Made by a program: the position numbers and the translations under genes. The notes under the pieces were generated by a model. It was not told where the DNA came from. It made no database searches and worked only from the letters and a program-made list of their open reading frames with translations. 6,951 bases of DNA from Burkholderiaceae bacterium. Lineage in GTDB: Bacteria > Pseudomonadota > Gammaproteobacteria > Burkholderiales > Burkholderiaceae. The first letter of the stretch is position 1. Each line of letters starts with the position of its first letter. The stretch lies in NCBI GenBank assembly GCA_017998575.1, contig JAGOCV010000217.1, forward strand, positions 1 to 6,951, read 5' to 3'. Below, piece by piece: positions 1 through 5,894 of the stretch.

Positions 1-1
1 G

Positions 2-277
2 CCCATCGGCCTGGGCACCGGCCTGGGCCTGTCCATGGTCTATGGCTTCGTGCGCCAGTCCGAAGGCCAGGTGCGCGTGTATTCCGAGGTCGGCAAGGGC
101 ACGACCATGTGCCTGTACCTGCCGCGCCACGTGGGCGCCGACGTCCCGGCCGACGAGGCGCCCCACGAGCGCCCGTGGCACCCGGCGAAGGCGAGACGGT
201 GCTCGTGGTCGAGGACGAATGGGGCATCCGCTCCACGCTGGAGGAAGTGCTCTCCGAATCGGGCTACCGCGTGCTGA
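2..277 (+). CDS. Hybrid sensor histidine kinase, end of ATPase domain (5' partial, frameshifted)
   Basis: This is the C-terminal end of a histidine kinase ATP-binding (HATPase_c) domain; the gene starts upstream of the window. Seen: the G2 box GTGLGLS at about bases 14-34, followed by the typical closing strands ([15 protein letters not shown], then CLYLPRH) at about 62-129. After that comes an acidic, Ala/Pro-rich linker. Beyond about base 175 this frame turns into Arg/Trp/Cys-rich sequence and stops at 277, while a receiver domain starts in the -1 frame. Kinases of this family normally continue through such a linker straight into a [14 protein letters not shown] receiver, so the last ~100 bases of this frame are probably not the original protein. 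The kinase would autophosphorylate on a His upstream of the window and pass phosphate to the receiver. The sensed signal cannot be told from here. Confidence 0.8.
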   Translation, partial: PIGLGTGLGLSMVYGFVRQSEGQVRVYSEVGKGTTMCLYLPRHVGADVPADEAPHERPWHPAKARRCSWSRTNGASAPRWRKCSPNRATAC

Positions 278-558
278 CGGCGGAGCACGGCCCGGCCGCG
301 ATGAAGATCCTCGAGGGCGACATGCGCATCGATCTGCTGATCAGCGACGTGGGCCTGCCGGGCGGCATGAACGGCCGCCAGGTCGCCGACGCCGCGCGCG
401 AGAAGCGCCCGGGCCTGAAGGTGCTGTTCATCACGGGCTATGCCGACAACGCTGCCGTGGGCAACGGCCTGCTCGAACCCGGCATGGCGGTGCTGACCAA
501 GCCGTTCGAGATCGCCGCGCTCAAGCGGCGCGTGAAGGAGCTGGTGGAAGGGCTGTGA
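109..558 (+). CDS. Response-regulator receiver domain, displaced C-terminal part of the hybrid kinase
   Basis: A complete CheY-like receiver domain occupies about bases 193-558. Seen: acidic pocket VVEDE (205-219), phospho-acceptor Asp in [11 protein letters not shown] (Asp codon 346-348), the switch Thr in FITGYAD (433) and the conserved Lys in LTKPFE (499). There is no DNA-binding output domain; the protein ends with a short helix and TGA at 556-558. The style is that of a C-terminal receiver in a hybrid kinase. The nominal start, GTG 109, overlaps the kinase domain and gives an Arg/Pro-rich leader unlike a protein N terminus. GTG 175 also lacks a good ribosome binding site. I therefore think it belonged to the same polypeptide as the upstream kinase and was split by a one-base loss around 150-185. 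It could instead be an overlapping separate regulator gene, which I find less likely. Confidence 0.8.
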   Translation: MPVPAAPRGRRRPGRRGAPRAPVAPGEGETVLVVEDEWGIRSTLEEVLSESGYRVLTAEHGPAAMKILEGDMRIDLLISDVGLPGGMNGRQVADAAREKRPGLKVLFITGYADNAAVGNGLLEPGMAVLTKPFEIAALKRRVKELVEGL

Positions 559-586
559 ACTGACAGGCCGGCCAGTCGGCGCAGAC

Positions 587-1633
587 TCAGGCCGCTTTCC
601 TGCGCGCGGGTGTCCTGGCCGCGGTCTTTTTCGCCGCCGGACGCGCACCGGACGCGGGGGCGCCCTTGCCGCCCGCAGCCTTCTTCGTCGCGACCTTCTT
701 TGCCACGGGCTTTTTCGTCGCAGCCTTGCGCAGCGGCAGGTCGTCATCGGCGTCGCCCTCGCTGCTGCGGCCCCGGGCCGCGGTCTTCGCGGCCGGCGTG
801 CGCTTGCCCGAGGCCAGGCTGCGCCTGAGCATTTCGGACAGGTCGTGCACGGTGGCGCCGGCCGGTGGCGCCTCGCCCTTCTCGGGCTCGGTGACGGCCA
901 TGAGCTTGCCGGACTGCGCCTTTTTCTCGACCAGCTCCATCACCTGCTCACGGAACGAGTCGCGGAACTTGTTCGGATCCCACTTCGTGGTCATCTCGTC
1001 CACGAGCTGCTGCGCCATCTTCAGCTCGCCGGGCTTGAGGCCCTCCCGGCCTTCGTCGGGCAGCGACAGCTGCTCCCACGAGCGCACTTCGTCGCCCCAG
1101 CGCAGCAGGTTGAGGATGAGCGCCGGCCCGCAGGGGATGAGCACCGCCAGATGCTGGCTGCTGGAGATCACCACCTTGGCCAGGCCCACGCGGCCCGAGG
1201 CCTTGAGCGTTTCGCGCAGCAGCGCATACACCCGGGAGCCCCGGTTGATCGGCGCCACGTAGTACGGCTTTTCCAGATAGACGAACGGGATCTCGCCGGC
1301 CTTCACGAAGGCTTCGATCTCGATGGTCTGCAGTGTCTTGGGGTACGCGGCCTCGAGCTCCTCGGGCGTGAGGATGACGTACTGGCCGTCCTCGTACTCG
1401 ATGCCCTTGACGATGTCGGAAGTGGCGATTTCCTTGCCCGTGGCCTTGTTGATGCGCTTGTAGCCCACGCGGTCGCCGCTGCGCCTGTCGATCCAGTCGA
1501 AGTCCAGCCCCGATTCCTGCGTGGCCGAATGCAGGCCCACGGGGATGTGCACGAGGCCGAAGGTGATGGCGCCCTTCCAGAGCGTGCGGGTGGAGGTGGG
1601 GGCGATGCCGCCCGCGATCTTCTTGGTGGCCAT
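587..1633 (-). CDS. ku: Bacterial Ku, DNA double-strand-break end-binding protein
   Basis: The 348-residue protein is Ku of the two-component bacterial non-homologous end-joining system. A homodimeric ring threads onto broken DNA ends and recruits ligase LigD. Seen: the Ku opening with LWKGAITFGLVHIPVGL at about 18-34, the beta-barrel core to about 255 (EKPYYVAPI at 121-129, SGRVGLAKVVI at 146-156, LRWGDEVR at 177-184), and the short conserved C-terminal motif VHDLSEMLRRSL at 262-273, which in this family contacts LigD. A basic tail (about 275-348) follows, built of AATKK/AKK-like repeats and resembling histone H1; such tails bind DNA in some bacterial Ku proteins. I chose ATG at 1633 over an upstream TTG at 1702: MATKK is a normal Ku start and has a GGAGAAG site nine bases upstream. 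No ligD is in this window. The gene is convergent with the kinase (28-base gap) and divergent from nadE. Confidence 0.95.
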   Translation of the reverse strand: MATKKIAGGIAPTSTRTLWKGAITFGLVHIPVGLHSATQESGLDFDWIDRRSGDRVGYKRINKATGKEIATSDIVKGIEYEDGQYVILTPEELEAAYPKTLQTIEIEAFVKAGEIPFVYLEKPYYVAPINRGSRVYALLRETLKASGRVGLAKVVISSSQHLAVLIPCGPALILNLLRWGDEVRSWEQLSLPDEGREGLKPGELKMAQQLVDEMTTKWDPNKFRDSFREQVMELVEKKAQSGKLMAVTEPEKGEAPPAGATVHDLSEMLRRSLASGKRTPAAKTAARGRSSEGDADDDLPLRKAATKKPVAKKVATKKAAGGKGAPASGARPAAKKTAARTPARRKAA

Positions 1634-1642
1634 GGCGTATGA

Positions 1643-1649
1643 CTTCTCC
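1643..1649 (-). promoter_or_regulatory. Ribosome binding site of ku
   Basis: GGAGAAG on the minus strand, nine bases before the ATG at 1633. It decides the start of ku against the TTG extension to 1702. Confidence 0.65.
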
Positions 1650-1693
1650 GAGCGAAGGGCACGACAGCATCGCGCGCGCGGCTGCTGGCGGGT

Positions 1694-1739
1694 GTAGGAC
1701 AACGGCGGCGGATCGCCGCGCCATCCTCCCGTGTCCTAC
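1694..1739. repeat. Inverted GTAGGAC pair with nested palindrome between ku and nadE
   Basis: GTAGGAC at 1694-1700 faces its reverse complement GTCCTAC at 1733-1739. Between them a GC palindrome, GCGGCG-gat-CGCCGC, lies at 1705-1719. The layout of a GTAG tetranucleotide head followed by a GC hairpin resembles REP elements of the RAYT-associated type, here as two heads in inverted orientation. It lies in the divergent intergenic region and could equally be a regulator binding site or a transcribed hairpin. Related GTAGGA copies occur at 5889-5894 and 6793-6801. Confidence 0.45.
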
Positions 1740-1770
1740 CCCGCCACGCACGCCGATGCGCGAGGATGTG

Positions 1771-1805
1771 GCCCTGCGCGCATGCCGTATGCGGCCGCGC
1801 AGGGC
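1771..1805 (+). promoter_or_regulatory. Strong hairpin in the nadE leader
   Basis: A perfect 10-base inverted repeat: GCCCTGCGCG at 1771-1780 and CGCGCAGGGC at 1796-1805. The 15-base loop contains a small nested GCAT/ATGC pair (1780-1783 with 1789-1792). It ends only four bases before the AAGGAG ribosome binding site of nadE. In RNA it could influence translation initiation or protect the 5' end. There is no T-tract, so it is not a standard intrinsic terminator. It matches no riboswitch I recognise. If the nadE transcript starts downstream of 1771 the structure would instead act at DNA level. Confidence 0.45.
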
Positions 1806-1809
1806 AGCC

Positions 1810-1815
1810 AAGGAG
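1810..1815 (+). promoter_or_regulatory. Ribosome binding site of nadE
   Basis: AAGGAG, five bases before the ATG at 1821. It fixes the nadE start and excludes the longer open frame beginning at 1731, whose extra 30 residues have no family counterpart. Confidence 0.8.
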
Positions 1816-1820
1816 AGCCG

Positions 1821-2645
1821 ATGAACGACGAGAACCCGCGGCGGATCGCCGCAGAGCTGGGTGTCAGCCCGGATTTCGATGCCAGCCACGAGATCGCCCG
1901 CCGGGTCGGCTTCCTCGTGGACTACGCCCGCGCCGCGCATGCGCGCGTGCTGGTGCTGGGCATCAGCGGCGGTGTGGATTCCAGCGTGGCGGGCCGGCTG
2001 TGCCAGCTGGCCGTGGAGAACGTGCGCGAAGGCGGCGGCGACATGCGCTTCATCGCCATGCGCCTGCCCTATGGCCGCCAGGCCGACGAGGCCGATGCCC
2101 AGCGCGCCCTGGCCTTCATTCGCCCCGATGAGACGCTCACGGTGGACATCCGCCCCGCCGCCGATGCCTTGCGCGATTCGGTCAAGGCCGCGGGCGCGGC
2201 GCTGGGCGAGGCGGCGCGCGAGGACTTCGTGCTGGGCAACATCAAGGCGCGCCAGCGCATGGTGGCGCAGTACGCCGTGGCCGGCGCGCGCGGGGGCCTG
2301 GTGGTGGGCACGGACCACGCCGCCGAAGCACTGATGGGCTTCTTCACCAAGTTCGGCGACGGCGGCTTCGATCTCTCGCCGCTGGGCGGGTTGACCAAGC
2401 GGCGCGTGCGCGCGCTGGCCCTGGCGCTGGGTGCGGCCGAGGCGCTGGCGCTCAAGCAACCCACGGCGGATCTGGAATCGCTGAGGCCGCTGCTGCCCGA
2501 CGAGGCGGCCATGGGCGTGCGCTATGACGACATCGACGACTTCCTCGAGGGCAAGCCTGTGGATGCCGCCGCCGCGCGCATCATCACCGACACCTGGCGG
2601 CGCACGGCGCACAAGCGCGCGCTTCCGGCCATGCCGGGGCATTGA
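1821..2645 (+). CDS. nadE: Ammonia-dependent NAD(+) synthetase
   Basis: The protein catalyses the last step of NAD synthesis: adenylation of nicotinate adenine dinucleotide by ATP, then amidation with ammonia, in the cytoplasm as a homodimer. At 274 residues it matches the short, NH3-dependent type (E. coli NadE is 275); it lacks the N-terminal nitrilase glutaminase domain of the long type. Seen: ATP-pyrophosphatase P-loop SGGVDSS at 49-55, RLPYG at 81-85, the GNIKARQRM segment at 139-147, [20 protein letters not shown] at 163-182, LGGLTK at 188-193, KQPTADLE at 212-219, and the C-terminal HKR at 264-266. All expected nucleotide-binding positions appear intact. The start follows a strong AAGGAG and a hairpin leader. 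An alpha/beta hydrolase gene follows after 27 bases, so the two are probably co-transcribed. It diverges from ku across 187 bases. Confidence 0.96.
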   Translation: MNDENPRRIAAELGVSPDFDASHEIARRVGFLVDYARAAHARVLVLGISGGVDSSVAGRLCQLAVENVREGGGDMRFIAMRLPYGRQADEADAQRALAFIRPDETLTVDIRPAADALRDSVKAAGAALGEAAREDFVLGNIKARQRMVAQYAVAGARGGLVVGTDHAAEALMGFFTKFGDGGFDLSPLGGLTKRRVRALALALGAAEALALKQPTADLESLRPLLPDEAAMGVRYDDIDDFLEGKPVDAAAARIITDTWRRTAHKRALPAMPGH

Positions 2646-2672
2646 CCCGTTGCCACCCTCCAGAGAGCCCGC

Positions 2673-3371
2673 ATGACTGACACGCACCCGTCGGCCACGA
2701 CACCCGCCGCCGCCCTGCTCGTCCTGCCCGGTTGGGACGACGACGGGCGTTCCCAGTACGAGCGCCTGGAGCGCGACCTGGCCCCCCGGGGCTGGGCGTG
2801 TTCGCGGGCCGACCTGCCCGATGCGAGCTGGCCCGACGCGGCACGCCACGCGGCGACCCGCGAACAGAACCTGCGCCAGACCCTGCAGGATCACGACGCA
2901 CTGGTGAGCCGCGCCAGCGCCGCCGCGATCGGTGCCTTGGGCTTCAGCTACGGCGGCTACATGGCCGCGTTGCTGGCCGCCCGGCGCCGGCTCGACGCGC
3001 TGGTGCTGCGCTGCCCCGCGCTTTATCCCGATGACGACTGGCTGTGTCCCAAGGAAGAGCTCGACAAGCGCGAGCTCGACGACTACCGCTCCCGCGTCCA
3101 TGCGCCATCGACCAACCGCGCGCTGGCCGCCTGTGCCGGCTTCCAGGGGGACGTGCTGCTCGTGTCCTGCGAACACGACGAGGTGATCCCGCCGCCGGTG
3201 ATCGAGAGCTACGCGCAGGCGCTGGCCTGCCGCGCGCGCTCGGTGACGCGGCACGTGCTGCGCGGCGCCGATCACGAGCTGTCGGAGCAGCGCTGGCAGG
3301 ACGACTACCACGCGCTCGTGGTCGACTGGCTGGAGCCGATCAGGCGGCACGGGAACGGTCGCGCGGGTTGA
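2673..3371 (+). CDS. Alpha/beta hydrolase, probably serine esterase or dienelactone-hydrolase-like
   Basis: A 232-residue soluble protein with an alpha/beta hydrolase plan. Seen: first core strand and oxyanion region AALLVLPGWDDDG (about 13-25), nucleophile elbow GFSYGGY (90-96, Ser92), acid loop SCEHDEVIPP (165-174, Asp169) and catalytic His in RGADHELSE (197-205, His201). The Ser-Asp-His triad is therefore complete and correctly spaced. No signal peptide or membrane segment is visible, so it acts in the cytoplasm. A short lid region (about 118-145) is rich in Asp, Lys and Glu. Length and order fit small esterases, peptidase-S9-like or dienelactone-hydrolase-like enzymes; the substrate cannot be predicted. 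The start has an AGAGAG element five bases upstream. It lies 27 bases after nadE, which suggests one transcript, but I know of no functional link to NAD synthesis. Confidence 0.85.
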   Translation: MTDTHPSATTPAAALLVLPGWDDDGRSQYERLERDLAPRGWACSRADLPDASWPDAARHAATREQNLRQTLQDHDALVSRASAAAIGALGFSYGGYMAALLAARRRLDALVLRCPALYPDDDWLCPKEELDKRELDDYRSRVHAPSTNRALAACAGFQGDVLLVSCEHDEVIPPPVIESYAQALACRARSVTRHVLRGADHELSEQRWQDDYHALVVDWLEPIRRHGNGRAG

Positions 3372-3462
3372 CGCCGCGCACCCGGCTGGCGACCATCTGC
3401 CCGATACATGCGCTGCCACCGATGCAGCCGGAAGACAAGAACGAGACAACGGAGAACGCCCC

Positions 3463-3783
3463 ATGGAAAACGGTCACTACCGAATCGTCTTCACCACCAC
3501 CAGCGGCACGCTCGGCGAAGGCGCCTGCCTCATCCGCAACGGACACTTCGTCGGCGCGGATTTCCTCCATCACTACCACGGCGACATCCGCAGCGAAGGC
3601 GGCGTGCTGGACTTCCCGATGCACTGCGCGCGGCACACGCCCGAGATCGTGTCGCAACTGGGCCTGCCACTACAGTTCGAGCTGCACTGGAAGGGCCGCG
3701 AAACCGATCAGGGATTTGTCCTCGAAGCCCTGTTGCCGGGCGGCGTCGTGCTGAACGCTTCGTGTACGTGGCTGGCAGCCTGA
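3463..3783 (+). CDS. Small GrlR-like regulatory protein (tentative)
   Basis: A 106-residue protein opening MENGHYRIVFTTTSGTLGEG, followed by RNGHFVGADFLHHYHGDI (25-42). This pattern resembles the GrlR family (about 120 residues), whose members start M-x-N-G-x-Y-x-V-x-F, then a short turn and a G-G-D-x-x-x-Y-Y-x-G segment in a lipocalin-like beta sandwich. GrlR itself represses the type III secretion activator GrlA in enteropathogenic E. coli. Environmental homologues mostly have no known role, and no secretion gene is visible here, so the family likeness should not be read as that function. There is no signal peptide and no membrane segment. The start is supported by GGAGAA at 3451-3456. It lies 91 bases after the hydrolase and could be the last gene of that transcript or have its own promoter. 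Family recognition is from memory of the pattern only. Confidence 0.6.
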   Translation: MENGHYRIVFTTTSGTLGEGACLIRNGHFVGADFLHHYHGDIRSEGGVLDFPMHCARHTPEIVSQLGLPLQFELHWKGRETDQGFVLEALLPGGVVLNASCTWLAA

Positions 3784-3786
3784 ATC

Positions 3787-3814
3787 GCGTGCCGCCACAC
3801 GACTGACGGCATGC
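3787..3814 (+). terminator. Possible terminator hairpin between convergent genes
   Basis: GCGTGCCG (3787-3794) pairs with CGGCATGC (3807-3814) across a 12-base loop. In the + strand RNA all eight positions pair, one as G-U. It lies three bases after the stop of the GrlR-like gene and in the 38-base convergent gap. No T-tract follows, so intrinsic termination is only possible, not demonstrated. In the minus direction one pair becomes an A-C mismatch. Confidence 0.35.
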
Positions 3815-3821
3815 ACCAGGT

Positions 3822-4286
3822 TCAGGTACCCGTGCGGCGCCTCGGCACTTCCGGCTGCTGACGCGCCCATTGCTCCAGCTGCGCGAGGTGCGGCAGCTCG
3901 GTGTGCCACCAGTGCGGCTGGCCGGGATTGAGGCGCTGGAATTGCAGCAGCGCATGCACCAGGGGCAGCAGCACCTCATGCGCTGCCCCATGGGCCGATG
4001 GCGACACCTTCGCGCTCGGTATAGAACGCCTGGCGCGCATGCGAGACACGCAGATGGAAGCTGTCGCCCAGGCGCAGCAGCTCGAGGAAATAACCGGCAG
4101 GGTCCAGATGCCAGAGCATCGTGCCGCGGCCGCCGGCCAGCACGGTCCGCAGCGCACGGTGCAGATCGCGCACCGGATCCACCGGACCGCGCCAGGCATG
4201 GAACTGCAGACCCACGTTCCCACCATCGCGCGCACGGGCAGCCAGCCGTGGCGCGGAGCAGAGAGTTCGAGCTGGACAAGCGGCAT
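3822..4286 (-). pseudogene. Unrecognised protein gene carrying two compensating frameshifts
   Basis: I do not recognise the family. The frame opened by ATG 4286 reads MPLVQLELSAPRHGWLPVRA and then becomes Cys/Trp-rich. From about 4230 to 3987 the neighbouring frame is clearly the coding one (FHAWRGP, MLWHLDPAGYFLELLRLGD, FHLRVSHARQAFYTEREG) with strong G/C third positions. That middle frame hits TGA at 3976-3978, and from about 3987 the first frame becomes coding again (AHEVLLPLVHALLQFQRLNP) to its stop at 3822. The sense protein thus needs one base added near 4225-4235 and one removed near 3986-3989, a CCCC run, giving about 154 residues. It would be soluble and mixed alpha/beta, with no signal peptide. 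GGGAG lies about 11 bases upstream of the ATG. It starts 54 bases after the diiron-oxidase-like gene, so they are probably one operon. Sequence errors and a recent pseudogene are both possible. Confidence 0.6.
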
Positions 4287-4340
4287 CGTGAGGCAGGCTC
4301 CCGTCAGGCGTGAGGTCCAGGCCGTCCCGCGCCAACGCCG

Positions 4341-5798
4341 TCAGGCACGCGCAGCGAACAGCCGCGTGGCGTGAAGCCCGGCGGGCGTCCAGTGGCTGGC
4401 CGGGCCCAGGGCCTCCACCATCAGGGCGCTGCGCGAAGCACCGTCGCCACGTGCCCAGGCGCGTTTGAAATCGGCCAGATCGGGATCGAGTTCAAGCCCC
4501 GGCAGCGCAGCCGCCGATGCCTTGGCCCGGGCAGCCCTTGCCTGCAACGCGCGAAAACGCGGCCGGCGCGTGCCTTGGTTGGTGGCGGCGGCTTCGGTGA
4601 ACGGCAGGCCGTCGGCACTGTCGTCGCCGCGGATCCAGTCGTGGATGACCTGCAATTCGTACGGGCTGAACACGCCAAACATCTGGGCGCGCTCGCCCTG
4701 CAGCAGTTGCCAGAAGCGGCTGTCGGCGGGCGGCTCGCCCAGGCGCAGCCAGCCCGGCGCACGCTCCAGTTGCTGCAGGAAGCTGTCCATGCCCTCGGGC
4801 TCGCGCAGCCAATCGTTGATGGAACGTCCGCCCAGCCTGCAATGGTTGGCGTGCGCACCCGCGCCGAGCGGTGCCTTGTCCGTGAGGATGCGCACCACCT
4901 CTGTACGGGCATCAAAGCCGTCGATGGCCTCTGTCGTACCCATGCCGACGCAGCCGAGCTTGGCGCCCTCGCGCACGCGATGCCAGAACGCATCGGCATC
5001 GCCGTAGCGCGGCAGCAGGCCCAGCACGGCGTCGCACGCCTGGCGTGCATGGCCCGAAGCGCCGTTATCCACCGTCACATGCAAGGTGAAGTAATACGGA
5101 TCAATGCCCAGCTCGTCCAGCTCGTAAGCCGTAATCAGCAGATGCAGCGGCAGCTGTTCGTAGCCCAGGTTGAAACCCACGACCTCCGGCAGGTAGCGTT
5201 CGGCCTGGCAGCCCAGCGCGAGCTGGATCGCCCCCTGCTGCCACGCGGCATCCGGCGCCGCGCGCTCCTGGTCCAGGCCCAGGCCTTCGAGGAGGCGGCG
5301 GTACAGCAGCACGTGGTTCTTGGCAGGATCGCCGTCGCCCAGTTCTTCGAGGTAGGTGCGCACCAGCGGTGCCAGGCGCGGATTGTCGGCCTGCGCCGTC
5401 AGGCCCCACAGCCACGATCCATCGACGAGCTTGGTAGGCGCGACCATGCGCAGGAAGTACAGGGCATGCGCGCGGTTGAAGAAGAACCGCCGCGGCGCGC
5501 CGTGTTCCCGCTCTTTCATGTATTCGCCGTAGCGCTGCATGACCGTGTGCGCACCATCTTCCATCCACTCGTGCAGCTGTTCGGGCCGCTCGGGCAGATC
5601 GACCGGATCGGCTGCCACGGCGCGCAGGCTCTCGTCGAGGTAGGTGGCTGCGGCATCGAGCGCCTGCGCGTCCAGCCGCGGCTGCAGCAGGCGGCGATAG
5701 AGCTGCTCGTGCGGGCCGAGCGCACTGCGCCGGGACACCAGGCGCGGCGCGGCCGACAAGGCATGAAGGGTCGAAGGGGCGGAAAGAGCTTGAAGCAT
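4341..5798 (-). CDS. Iron-containing redox enzyme family protein (haem-oxygenase-like diiron oxidase)
   Basis: A 485-residue soluble, largely helical protein resembling the iron-containing redox enzyme family, a branch of the haem-oxygenase-like diiron oxidases (the UndA, SznF and BesC fold). Seen, numbered from ATG 5798: an aromatic, charged segment FFFNRAHALYFLRM (104-117); a first likely ligand region EELGDGDPAKNH (Glu151/152, His162); a second region AYELDELGIDP (Glu226, Glu229) continuing into YFTLHVTVDNGASGHA (His240, Asp244, His250). The Glu/His/Asp spacing fits a two-half diiron site, although exact ligands need a structure. An extra C-terminal region (about 365-485) includes a basic Ala/Arg helix. 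ATG 5798 is preferred to GTG 5825, which has no ribosome binding site and lies in an inverted repeat; the ATG itself has only a weak GAG. Substrate unknown. The small gene at 3822-4286 follows on the same strand. Confidence 0.75.
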   Translation of the reverse strand: MLQALSAPSTLHALSAAPRLVSRRSALGPHEQLYRRLLQPRLDAQALDAAATYLDESLRAVAADPVDLPERPEQLHEWMEDGAHTVMQRYGEYMKEREHGAPRRFFFNRAHALYFLRMVAPTKLVDGSWLWGLTAQADNPRLAPLVRTYLEELGDGDPAKNHVLLYRRLLEGLGLDQERAAPDAAWQQGAIQLALGCQAERYLPEVVGFNLGYEQLPLHLLITAYELDELGIDPYYFTLHVTVDNGASGHARQACDAVLGLLPRYGDADAFWHRVREGAKLGCVGMGTTEAIDGFDARTEVVRILTDKAPLGAGAHANHCRLGGRSINDWLREPEGMDSFLQQLERAPGWLRLGEPPADSRFWQLLQGERAQMFGVFSPYELQVIHDWIRGDDSADGLPFTEAAATNQGTRRPRFRALQARAARAKASAAALPGLELDPDLADFKRAWARGDGASRSALMVEALGPASHWTPAGLHATRLFAARA

Positions 5799-5824
5799 GG
5801 CGCGGGTTGATCTCACAGGATGCA

Positions 5825-5860
5825 CCGATGGTGGGCGCGGCGCGGCCTGGCCACCATCGG
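5825..5860. repeat. Perfect 10-base inverted repeat upstream of the diiron-oxidase-like gene
   Basis: CCGATGGTGG (5825-5834) and CCACCATCGG (5851-5860) are exact reverse complements around a GC-rich 16-base spacer. It sits between the truncated methyltransferase stop (5891) and the ATG at 5798. It could be an operator, an mRNA hairpin of the downstream gene, a terminator of the upstream one (no T-tract), or part of the adjacent REP-like element. Confidence 0.55.
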
Positions 5861-5883
5861 CAGCGCCCGCGTGGGGCGGTCAT

Positions 5884-5894
5884 CCCGCTCCTAC
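5884..5894 (-). repeat. REP-like element head, GTAGGAGCGGG
   Basis: On the minus strand GTAGGAGCGGG is followed by atgaCCGCCCC, so GCGG can fold back on CCGC over a five-base loop. A GTAG head next to a small GC hairpin is typical of REP elements spread by RAYT transposases in Pseudomonas and Stenotrophomonas relatives. The TAG stop of the truncated methyltransferase lies inside this element, so the element may mark the deletion junction. Only one copy of this exact 11-mer is in the window. Confidence 0.4.

Noticed and set aside
566..573. GGCCGGCC palindrome between the kinase and ku stops
   Set aside because: An eight-base GC palindrome is expected by chance at this base composition and lacks a T-tract, so I do not call it a terminator.
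1634..1702. N-terminal extension of ku by 23 residues from a TTG
   Set aside because: The Arg/Cys-rich leader is not Ku-like, and the ATG at 1633 has its own ribosome binding site.
1731..1820. N-terminal extension of nadE by 30 residues
   Set aside because: The ATG at 1821 has a strong AAGGAG, gives the usual family length, and the extension would run through the leader hairpin.
948..3464. A minus-strand open frame of 838 codons spanning ku, nadE and the hydrolase
   Set aside because: It lies out of frame over ku and antisense to nadE and the hydrolase, all with clear catalytic or family motifs. Its composition (Arg, His, Gly, Gln-rich) is that of a GC-rich shadow frame.
4371..5810. A plus-strand open frame of 479 codons opposite the diiron-oxidase-like gene
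   Set aside because: It mirrors the minus-strand gene, which has coherent family motifs and a better codon pattern. The plus translation shows no recognisable domain.
5101..5883. A minus-strand 260-codon frame overlapping the start of the diiron-oxidase-like gene
   Set aside because: Its translation is Arg/Ala/Pro-rich, with no motifs, and it is a neighbouring-frame shadow of 4341-5798.
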